Source: Symsagittifera roscoffensis (taxonomy: Eukaryota > Xenacoelomorpha > Acoela > Convolutidae). Taken from it: a stretch of DNA of 64,000 nucleotides. The notes beneath the pieces are model-generated. The model was given only the letters and a program-made list of their open reading frames with translations. It searched no databases and was not told the DNA's origin. A program made the position numbers and the translations under genes. This document shows positions 1 through 11,400 of this stretch, piece after piece. Numbering within the stretch: position 1 is the stretch's first letter; each line of letters starts with the position of its first letter. The stretch lies in the NCBI RefSeq assembly GCF_963678635.1, contig NC_087064.1, positions 43,397,159 through 43,461,158 of the forward strand, read 5' to 3'.

Positions 1-91
1 CATCGAGCGACACTTCGATGACCTTTAAATTCATTATGCTAACCTAACCTGTATATGAGATGTGAATTTGCTCCGGTCCATGGTACCTCAC

Positions 92-169
92 CACCGGTTG
101 TACGGGCGTTGAATGCGACAGCTGCAGGAAGAGCGCGACCAGAACTGAATAACCAACTAGCTTAACCAT
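92..169 (-). CDS. First coding exon of a putative secreted protein (partial gene)
   Basis: Read on the minus strand, an ATG at 169-167 opens a 26-codon exon. It begins MVKLVGYSVLVALFLQLSHS and ends in phase 0 at a consensus donor (GTGAGG, 91-86). The peptide has a lysine near the N-terminus, a hydrophobic core of about 14 residues and then polar residues with small side chains, as expected of a cleavable signal peptide. A TATAAA lies about 40 bases upstream. The rest of the gene would lie beyond the left edge, so the product is unknown. The evidence is a start codon, a signal-peptide-like composition and a donor site only. A chance ORF cannot be excluded. Confidence 0.45.
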
Positions 170-207
170 CTTTGGAGAATTGTAGTGATGGTTCATTTTT
201 ACAGCAG

Positions 208-213
208 TTTATA
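208..213 (-). promoter_or_regulatory. TATA box candidate for the secreted-protein exon
   Basis: TATAAA on the minus strand, 39 bases before the ATG at 169. With a normal TATA-to-start distance, transcription would begin near 182 and leave a very short 5' UTR. It is supported by position only. Confidence 0.35.
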
Positions 214-2442
214 CCCTCAGTTTTGATTTTGAGTTTTTATGGGTTCTTGTTATTGGAAATTAAGACGCCAATTTTTAATTTCTAGCGCGTTCAATTTCGC
301 GCTCGTTTAATTTCGGTTCGCTTGAGTTTGTTTGCATTGGCCAATTGTTGTTTTCCCTGTGGACTTAAATTAATTTACTCAGATGGTCAGGTCACCATCT
401 GATTATTCTTTCATTAAGTTTTGGTCAAAAATCGACGACCCATTTCATCCAATTATTTAGATCTACTTTATGACATTTACAGCAAATAAGACCGAGAACT
501 TAATTGTTAAAGATAAAAGCGGAAAAAGCATTGGAGCTATTTATATTTTTGTATCTAACAACTGAAAACTTTCAGCGGGACAAAATACTAGAAATGTACA
601 AAATCATTCATAGTTAAGGAAAAATCGGACCTTGAAATGCGGATTTTTCCACTCACGGTTTTGGATTTAATGTTATTGCTTACTGCGAATGTTCCATCAA
701 AATTATTTTCGACTTGAAATTACAAAATGAGCTTCTTGATATGACACTATGCTCTGCTAGTGCATTTAATTTTTTTTAGGTCTTATAACCATATATCCCA
801 TGTTAATGTTTTTGTGCTGCTTTTGAATTCTCTGTCACAAGCAATCGTTTCTCTCCAACTTTTTGACCAAAAAAAACAAGTTCGGGGTATGTGGCGATGT
901 TTAAAGTATTACAAGTTTATTATTTCAATAAAAAATAATTATAACGTACTAATTTATGAGTACTATGATGTCTTCTTCATTCCCATCTAACAAAAAAATC
1001 CGTAAAGGTGCTCATTGAAAACATGACAGTGATATTGACCGTCATGACATTTATGTTCTTGCGATTGCTTCCTTTTCAATAAATAATGCAAGGCAGGCAG
1101 TTGTAGAATCATTTTGAGCCATATTTCTTTTACTTATTTTGATTTTGAAAATTGATCGATTTGATTTTTTCAGAGGAAACGTACCCTTCACACAGTTGGA
1201 AAGAGTAGTGAACAAAAGTTAACCGAAAAAAAACTGACTTATTTGAAAAAAATTATAATTTTTGAGTTTGAAAGAACAAAAATATGCTCTTAGCACTCTT
1301 AAGACTTAACAAACATTTTCTGATTGATCATTTTTTTTGAGAAAATTAACCCATTTCGACCAAAGCGGATTAATAGGTAAAATCGTTGTTTCGCTGTGAA
1401 TTCTGATAATTGCTTTCCATTTTCCAAATTAGAAGTCAATCACTTGTTCGTGAGTATCGTCACACTTTTACTGTTCGATAGTGGGGTTGGCCGTCCTCTT
1501 AACAAAGGAAATGCAGTGAAAATAATGCAGTGAAAGTCAAACCGCGAAAAATCAAACGTATCTTAGCAAATTGAAAGTTTTTTTTTGCTACAAAAACAAA
1601 ATATCACTAAGACCTATATAGGAGTACTCACTACGTTCATTACTCTTGGCAATTTATTATTCTTCGACAATATTAAGTTTAACACGAATTGGTCACAATT
1701 TATGCACAACAAATTAGCTGGTGACCGATTGAAAACTCGACACACCATTTTTCAGCATGATAAAGTGAAAAAGGAATTTCGCATTTAAAACGCTCCATTT
1801 CTAGTTCAAAGTCTATTTGATTTGAGAAAGGCTTCCATGGTTACAAAACAAAGCAAAGACAACATTGCGCTGTGTTTTTGCCATCTGCGCCAAAAGAAAG
1901 GGGAAAAACTCAATTATTAATATTTCAATATGTTCTTTTTGCTTTCAGCTAAAATGCACATTTAGTTACCTTTTTGCGTTCAGCCAATCGCTCATTTCCT
2001 GGGCATTGATTTTACAATGACGTTTGTGACATTTTCGTGCCAAGCGATAAATTGCAGATACTATTTTACTATTTCAAAATTAAGCAGATAATATGAATTT
2101 CAAATTCACTCTAAATTTAACCCAACTATAAAAATAAAATAGCAAAAAACTGCACGTTGATATGCTATTGGAAATGCATCCAAGAAAGCTGCCTTGCTAA
2201 TGGATTTAAATTAAGGCTGTACATGATATTCAAGGCAATAGATATGATATGGTAACGGTCGCCCTGAAATGTGTCAATCAGACAAATTAAGTAGTTTAAA
2301 ATGGTACTTTGTACATTTTTACAGATATTTTTAAAATAAATTGCACAAACATAAAGGTGTTTCATTCCTAGAATATAGAAGCGTATGGGAGAACACAACT
2401 CTAAAGCTAGTCAAGTATTCAGGATGAAAACAACGTCATTAG
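214..2442. other. Intergenic stretch between the secreted-protein exon and the SLC44A gene
   Basis: About 2.2 kb of AT-rich DNA that should hold the 3' UTR of the minus-strand SLC44A gene (next to 2442) and the promoter of the left-edge gene. It contains one copy of the ~450-bp interspersed repeat at about 1190-1650. The short open frames here show no recognisable motif, codon pattern or splice context, and I see no gene in them. Confidence 0.6.
1190..1650 (+). repeat. Interspersed ~450-bp repeat family 1, copy A
   Basis: Starts near CACAGTTGGAAAGAGTAG and ends near CTACGTTCATTACTCTT. Landmarks shared by the family, in order: CAGTTGGA, GACTT followed by GAAAAA, ATGCNNTTAAAGCTCTT, GAGAAAACTGGATCAAT, a GAAGTCGATCACG-like block, GTTCGATAGT, CAAACCGCGAAAAATCAAA, and an ACTACGTTCATTACTCTT end. 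No coding capacity is visible. All copies in this window point the same way. Confidence 0.75.
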
Positions 2443-5400
2443 TTATTTAATTTGAGTTTCTTTAACTTGAGTTTCGCATTCAGGTGGCTTTTCGTGTTCG
2501 CTGGCGACTGATACTTTGCTGTCTTTGCGTACTTCGCTGAACTGGTTGTTCTTCCCAACCAGAGACTGCAACTTGGTGCTCATGAAGTATGGCTTCTCTG
2601 GACTGCCATCATGTCTTTCTATGTCCTCCACTGAAACAACATTGTCAGCTGACAGTTGGAAAAGAGTAATGAAAGCAAGGAAACAGAACAAAACCTAACT
2701 TGTTTTTTGAAAAAACCTTAACTTTCGAATTTCGAAGAAAATTTAGATGCCCTTAAAGCTCTTAGAATTTCTAGTAAAATTCATGATTGCCATTTTTTTG
2801 ATATACCCCATTTTGAGAAAACTGGATCAACAGAACTTTTTTTTCACTGAGAAAACTGATCATTAAATTCCACTTTCGAAACTAGAAGTCGATCATTTTT
2901 CATGAGCTTTCCACTTTTTCTGTTCGATTGAGTTTGTCTTCTTTTTAACACTGGAAAAGCACTGAACTTAAAAAGAAAAAGTAAAACAGCGAAAAATCAA
3001 GATTGAGAGTGAACAGGAGAGTGACTTTTCTTGAAACAAAAACACAAAAAATCAACAAGACCAAAACAAGGGTACTCACTACATTCATACTCTTAATAAC
3101 TGGTGTAATTTTAGTGACTGTGAAAACTTTCATGATTTATAAACAAAGATGAACAAAAGCTGCAGATTCGTTTTAGAGCTGGAAGAAATACGATAGCATA
3201 AAAAATCAGCCAAAAAAACATGAAGTCGAACTGGGACTCACAGACGCATAGGAAAATGGTGTCGACAGCCATGTCGTAGACGTCGAAGAAGATAGTGGCC
3301 ACAATGTAAGTCCCAATCACAATCACCTACACAACAAACAAGGGATGAATGTTAACTCATCAGTAAGTTTAGTCAATGTGCATTGCTATGTGTAGTAGGT
3401 AGATGACTGACAATGATTGGTGTGAAGTAGTAGTTCAGGTCGGGCACCCACTCGTTCACTTCATCTACTTGTCCAGAGAAGAAAACGAAGGCAGCGAAAC
3501 CTTAAACAGATCAGAATACCAACTCAATACTATATCAGAATACCAACTCAAATATTCCATCTATATCGGAATATTTACAGGTCAGCTAGGATTTTTCTAA
3601 TGTGATGCAATAATTTCAAATGTTATGCAATACTTTCATGACAGTTTTTATATATTTTCTGGTAAAATTGATGCACAATATAGAATGGTTGAGCTCAAAA
3701 AAGAGGCGCCACCACAGCAGTTTCTTACCCATTCCTGCAGTTATTGCGAGTTTGCAGGTGAAAATAAGGAAGGCTGTGATCCCATTCAAAACTGCAACCC
3801 TGGCCGAGTTGCGGAAGATTAAGAAGAAGGCGTCCATCGCAGAAAGACAGAAGTTCCTACCGTATATGGCAATCTGAAAAACAACACACAATAGCATACA
3901 ACGATCAAGCAAAATGCAAAAATATACCTAATCATGATGTCTAAAAAACGAAAGAACATTATGAAACGCGCTTACCACTATGTAGGCATTCTTGTTGATA
4001 AACTTGATAAACTTCTCGAAACACCAGAAGCAGCATTTCAGACATCTGAAACAGAATTCCATATCGCACTGAAAAATTTTCTGAATCGAAGTTTCGCTTC
4101 GCAAAAGCTAGTGAGAACAAGACAAAAAGCAGCTCTATAAACTGCAATAAAAAAAGTACAAATAAGCCACGAATTAACAAAAATTAGGCAACATCTCGGA
4201 TTCGATATGGGACCTACTGCGACCTAGATTTTATGAGTCTCACGCACAAACCACTCAGCCAAAAACGCTTAGTACATCACAAACACTAGCCACATATAAA
4301 GCAGAGAACAGATGCTATGAAATTGCCCAGATCGTGATTATAGCAAATATTTACCTCAAATAACAGAACACTTTAAATGAACACTTTTATTTAAGTGTTA
4401 GCTTAGTTAACGGTTCGTACTAATACACACTACGTTGCTCGCAAGTGTAAACATGATAAAAAGATTAGTGATAGTTGGGTCAAAATAAAATGGTACAAGG
4501 AGAGAACACTCACTTCATGGCGAATTTGGCCACCGTGCTCTTCTTGTCTTTGAACTTATGGTCTAGATATTCCAGAATGATCCTGATCACCTGGATCACT
4601 GCGATTATGAATGCTCCAAACGCCAGAGATCCCATGTGGTACCTATGATACATTGAACAACCTATTTCGATATACAACTTTAAATCGGATTACTAATCAA
4701 GAAATTGCCCATTAAATCGAAAATCAATCATGAAAACGACGAGAAACTACAGTCCTCAAATTGGTATAAGATGGGCATGACGCTGATCTTTCGATTGTAC
4801 TTAGTTAAAAGCATTAATCAAATTCAAATAACCTTATACTTCTCCAAAAGGACATGATCACCGGAAATGCTCTGGGCTGTCCCCTAGTCCAGAACCACTC
4901 AGCAAAACCCCCCGCCAGTGTGCTCTGTCCGAGAGCTATGACAAAGTTCACGAGCCAGAGTGTCATGAAGAGGTTGAAAAGATGTACTGCCCATAGTTTG
5001 TCCTGACCTATGAACTGCTGGAAGTAGCAGTTGCCAGTCTGAAACGGTCTTTCAATCAGTTCTTAAATTCTGTTACTATTTCAACGAGTCCTAAAAATGA
5101 GGACTTCCTAAAAATGAGCACATTAAAAGGATCACGTCCTAAAAATGAGCACATTAATCTGCAAAAATTATGTCCCAATGTCTTATTCTGCTTCTACAAA
5201 CGAAGCTCACTCTGCAACCAACCCGGTACCATTTGGCAGACAGAAACCAACTTTGAAGCAGAAAATGGAGATTTAAGACAGAACTAGAATTATATATATT
5301 CATCACTTACACTCTGTGAACCTCAGCATTTGCTGGCCTTCAAAATAAGAAAATTCTGCGGTAACGATTATTTCAATAGCACTACAAGCTTCGCCTCAAA

Positions 5401-8400
5401 AACTGAAAACTAGAGCAATTTTACTATGAAATGTTGATGGCAAGAACTCTTCAGTCCAGAAGCAACCTTTACACTAGTTTTGACAAGAAAATCTCTGTGC
5501 ATTTCACGCTCGCTCAATTGTGTTTTACATTTGGCTACAGCAAAAAAACTACAGTTTTTTACTTGTCCTTTTTCTACTTGTCTCCCTCTTGTCTTCACTA
5601 ACCACCACATCCCCTCCCCACCACTTACCCCTTATTAACACTTACCATAGAAACGTACGGGGGAGATGGGAGGTGTTTGTGGGGGGGGGGGGGGGAGCTC
5701 AATGAGAGGCTAGGTGGAGGAGGAGGAAAGTGGAGGGGTAAGTAAGTGGGGTGGGGAGAGGGGGGGGGGGGGCGGGAGTAGGTTGGGTGGGGAAGTGACT
5801 GAGGCTAGGTGTAAAAGTACGGTTTTGCAAAATTTAACTAAATATGAGTAGGTTTAGAATTGCAGCATATAAGAGCAAAGGAGAAAAAGCTGCAAATTTT
5901 TCTGAAAATTTGGCAAACATTTAGAGATTTTAATCTATTATCCATTGAACCTCATTGCTGGACAATACTAACAGACCTAAATTTTGCAAACAAAACCTTG
6001 GCTCTAAACGAAACATGACAGTTGGAAACAGAGTCCATGAAAGCAAGGGAACAAAAAAACTGACTTGTTTTTTTGAAAAACTTCAACTTTCGAACTTTAA
6101 AATAAACAAGATATGACCTTGAAGCTGTTTGAATTTCAAGAACAATTTAAGTTTGTAGATTGTTTTTATTTTGCTGGTAAGCCTGAAAACTAAAATCCCC
6201 TTTCAAAATTAAAATTCGATCACGTTTACTGTTCGTTAGTTGAGTTTGCCTGCCTTTCAACAAAAGAAATGAACTGAACTTAAAAGAAATCAAAAGTCAA
6301 ACTGCGAAAAATCAAACTTGAGCATGAACAAATTTGAAGAATTTTCCTGAGCAAAAAACGGGAAAAAAATCATCAGGACCTTTAGAAGAGTCTGAATTAC
6401 ATCCATCGACTCTTAATAACATGTTTTACTCAAACAATTATTAAGAATCAATTTTTGCTTACCTTACGAAACTCTTGAACTTTTTTGACAGATTATATAA
6501 CCTTATCTAGTTTTGCATTATTAATTATAATTCTGATAATTAATTTCCATTTTCGAAATTAGAAGTCGATCACGTTTTAGTGACCTTTACAATTTTGCTG
6601 TTCGATAGTAGTTTGCCTTCCTTTTAACAATAGAAATGCACTGTACTTAAAAATAAATCACAAGTCAAACCGCGAAAAATTAAAATTGAGTAAGAACGAG
6701 TTTTAAGATTTCCCTGAAAAACAAACAAAAAAATCTGCCAGACCATTTAAGAGGAGTACTCACTACGTTCATTACTCTTAATCATCCGAGCTTCCTCTGC
6801 CCCAACTTACATAAGCTATCTGCTGTGTATTACCAGACACGCTGTCTGTTACGTTCTTGTAGAGCACTTCAGGTTCGCATGTTCCCCCTCCCTCTCCACT
6901 GCTGTCATTGGAGGAGGTGTTGGTCGCATTCCTGTAGTCTGGATCTCCCTCATAGCTGGCCACGAATACAGTGAGAAGAAGAAAGTAGAGCAGCAGGACA
7001 GATTGCATCAGCCAGGGGATGAAAGGGAAGACGAGCGAGAAGATCATACTGCGCACGGCACTTGAACATACGCACAAATTTACTGTACAGTTAATGCCAA
7101 TTAGTCGATTGATCTTAAGCTGGTCAGGATGAAGCCAGATAAAGAATTTTTCGCCCATTTGAACACGTAAAAATTCCTGTAAAAATCTTATTTTTCTAAG
7201 CATCGCCTCAGCAATCAATTATAGCCAACAGACAGTTGGATAAGATTCAATGAACGCACGTAAGCAGAAAAGTAATGAACGAAGTAAAGAGAAAAAAAAC
7301 TGACTTGGTTGAAAAAATCTCAACTTTCGAGTTTCAAAGAAAAAAAATCGATGCCATGTAAGCTCTTTGAACTTCTAGAACGCTTTTTGATTGGCGTTTT
7401 TTGATAACATTAACCCAACTTGAGAAAACTGGATCAATAGGTAAAGTTTTTATTCCGCCTGGAAATCTTACAAATAAATTCCACTTTGGAAACTAGAAAT
7501 CGTTCACGCTTTTCGGCGCCATGTCCACGTTCGTGTTTGGATAGTGCTATTTACGTCACTTTCAGCAGATGAACTTCAATTGAACTCACGAAGTGCATTA
7601 TACCTATGTGCATAAATATTTTAAGACTTTTTCTTGAAAAAAAAATCAATAAGACCTATGTCAGTCTTCACTACGTTCATTACTCTTAAAAAAAAATGAC
7701 TTTCGAATTTTAAAAAATAGGTGGCGGTGGAAGAGCCATGATGGTGCTTTTTTGATAAAATTAACCCAATTTGAGAAAACTGAATTAATGGATACAAGTT
7801 ATTTCGCTGTGCAACCTGAAAACTAATTTTCCTTTTCGAAATTAGAAGTCGATCACGTTTTTCGTGACCTTTACATTTTTCATGTGCGAAAGTCGAGTTT
7901 TGCCTTCCTTATAAAAAAAAAGGGAACGAAGTGGAGTTAAAAGAAATCAAAAGTCAAACCGCGAAGAAGTAAATTTGAGTCTGGACAAATTTTAAGACTT
8001 TTCCTGAACAAAAAAAAATAAAAATCATCGCGACCTATATAAGAGTCCGAACTACGTTGATCGGCTCTTAAAAAATCTCGTTTTGATCTATGAATTCTCA
8101 AAACTCACGCTAACTTTTTCTATGGCTTCTTGCATTTAATTGGGCCTCCTAATATCACGTCCTTTTCCTAACAGAAACGAAGAAAATAAAAAGCAATGGA
8201 TCGTTAAAAAAATGTAACCAACCTGCTAGCCTCGGCAATGACCTGAATAGCCAGTCTGATTCTGTTGCAGAGGAAACATGTCAGCAGCAACATCACTCCC
8301 AAGAGTACTGCACACACTATGCCAGTGTAGAACCACGTCTCGTACAGTCCAGAGTAGTAGGCCACATTGGCCTTGATGCTGTAGTTGTTCGGATCCTCGG

Positions 8401-11400
8401 CCGCTGTCTCGTCCGACTTCAGTTCCACGTACTTCACGTAACAGTAGTATGTAGCTAAATCAAATTCAGCAGCATATACCACGGCTGGCACATGTATTTC
8501 AGAGAACTACTGCTTTCACTGACATTGTCCATGACAATTTTTGGTAAGTATTAAGTAGTTTTTCTAAAAAAAAAAAAAGATAATCGATAATTGAATCAAT
8601 AAAACGAAACTAATTTAACAATTTCTACTGAGAAAAACTTTCAACATAATTCCAGCTAGTGTAATCAAATCCTTTATTTTTTTTACATTATATGTTCTTG
8701 TTCTCTCACGCTGTAAATGCAATCTATCATATGCGAATTCTTAAGTATTGCCCTCTATTTTGCTGTTATAATCAATCGAATCTTCAAACTTAAAAAAAGT
8801 TAAAGGTCTTCTGCTCACCAGCTGCAAGTGCCACGTGGACTACAATCAACAGTGTCCATATGACGACAGCTGCAATGAAGCGCATGATCACGATGACCAG
8901 AAACACCACACAGCACGAGACGCACATGAACACAATCAGCATCACATACGAGTCCACGAAGTCATCCAACACCTGCATCACCACCCCGTGAGCCTCGTAA
9001 TACGACTCCATAGCACTAAAAATTGCACGCATTGTGTTCGAAAAAGGCTTGCTAATGAACTGAATACAATTGTCAAACTAGTTTTTTTTTTACATAGAGG
9101 CGAAGCTGAGCAATATGAGGTCGAAAGAGGCAATATGAGGCCAACAAGCCAATACAAAATACGCCGCAACCTATCGAGCCGAATAAAAACTTTACAAATC
9201 AAAAAAGCCGAAAAAAATGGTTATCATGAAAAAATTGAACTATATTTCTTTAAGAAATTAAAGATTTTGCGCGATCCAGAAGAGCATAAAAAATATGTTC
9301 CGTTGAAACGACTCAAAATTAGATCACTAAGCCCATAAAAATAGGCCGAAATAATTTGGGAAGAATAAAGTTTTTAAACAAAAAAAAATATATATATATA
9401 TATATAACAAAACCGATTACAAAACCGCAGAGGTTAATCAGAACACTAAAAGCAACTATAATGTCAGAAATTTTTTTAAAAAAACTACGCTATGGCAGCG
9501 AAGCCGACAAAACATTAGCAGACAATAATAAGCCGCCAATTTTTTTGAAACGGACTATTTCCCGTTTGAAAAAAAAACAGGACCGGTCAGTTTCGATCCC
9601 ACGACCTCTGGAGTCCCAGACGCGTTGGTAGCCTTCATACTAAGTGTCCCGTAAACGCTTCGAAAATTGAATTCATTATGAGCCAAGATACCAATTGATT
9701 CAAATGATTCTGTTAAACAAGTTGTTAACCCGAAATAAGTCAATATTCCAGTTTGATAACGCTTGCTTATCGCAAGCGTAATGATACTGAACTAAACTAA
9801 TAGAATTACGTTCACAGAAAAAAAAAACAGCCAGTAAGCAGCTGGACAAATGTCATTGAACGCAAAGAAAATTAAAAAATGAGTGTTTTTTTTTAAGTAT
9901 TCATTACTTTCGAATCTCGAAGAAAAATAATTTCAAGTAAAGTAAAGGAATTTCAAGAACATTTATGATTGATAATTTTGCGATAACATTAACTCAATTT
10001 GAGAAAAGTGGATCAATGGGTAAACTTTTTATTCCGGTGGAAATCTTAAAATTGATATTCTCTTTGGAAACTAAAGTTTATACACGTTTTTACTCGCCAT
10101 TTCCGTTATTAGAGCGTAATTCGCCGTTTTTAGCAAATGAATTTAAATTGAAAAGAAATTAAAAATCAAATCGCATAAGATCAAATTTGGCCCAAGGGAT
10201 TAAGTGTGGTATTATATTAGAGCCCATCATTCGTAATTCTGTTGTAAAAAATATATAACCATGTCTGTGTCGAGCAAAATTCAATTGCCACTCACTGAAA
10301 TCTACCCGGAACTATAAAAAGAATGAAAATAAAAAACATCTTCCGATTTTTCGAGGATACCTTTGTTATTTTTAACTTTTTACTTAACCCTTAGTGTTCA
10401 AACATTATGTGCTACTTGCAAGTAACCTGCTACTTGCAAAAAACCTGGATATACTTGTGCATGTTATGGAATAATCATTTCACGGTTGCGACCATATTTT
10501 TAATGTCAGTGAAGAAGTGCTTCCCCATCACTAGATGTCTTTAACAACAATAGATAACTTATCATCATTCACTATTCCGATGAATGGAATGAAAACTCAC
10601 TCTCCGATCAGCTTCATGGTGGCTCCAGTGACTGCCTCTACGGCTCCTGTATTTGAGAGTGGGCCTAAGTCCACAGTGGACCCATTATCCGCCATTATCG
10701 TGTATGCTTCTTGAGTGACAACCACGATATCAATTAGAACACTCGGGATGCATCTCTTCAACACTAAACCCCCAAATACAATAACATTAAATATAAACCT
10801 AGCCAACAGACAGATTGACTGTTTTCAATTTTTGAAAAAAAAATCAGGTTAAAGCATTTCGAATATCAGGAATTTATGATTGACTTTTGTGATACAAAAT
10901 ATTCCAAAAGAAAAAACTGGATCAATAGTTAAATTTTTCATACAGCTGGGAAGTCTAAAAATTAAAATTCACTCTCGAATTTAAGCAGTTGGAGGCGTAA
11001 CTTGCCTTCGTTTAAGCAAATGAATTTAATTGTCACTAAAAAATCATGGGAAACCGTTAAAAATTTAAGCGTTTTCCTGTACAACAATTAATCCCTTCGG
11101 TCATCAACACTTAAGAATATGAAATCAAATATGAAACCCAAGAACGGAAACAGGAGAACCAAATATAACTTGAAAAGGAATGAAAATTTTTTACATGGCT
11201 CTTCTTTAAAGTAGTATGCGCCACAGACACCATCTCCTCCTTCATCAGCCGGAAATATTAGATCTCTCGGGTTACTAATCTCGCCATCTCCAGTTCCCTA
11301 TACAAACTATGCCATTAAAGCCTCAAAACATACGACAGCGCCTTTCAATTCACTTCAACTAACATTTAAACATTAGTTCAAATTTTTTTCTAACAACAAT

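Noticed and set aside
8835..9338. 167-codon plus-strand frame over SLC44A exon 10
   Set aside because: Its first half is the reverse of the well-supported SLC44A exon 10 and its second half is intronic low-complexity sequence.
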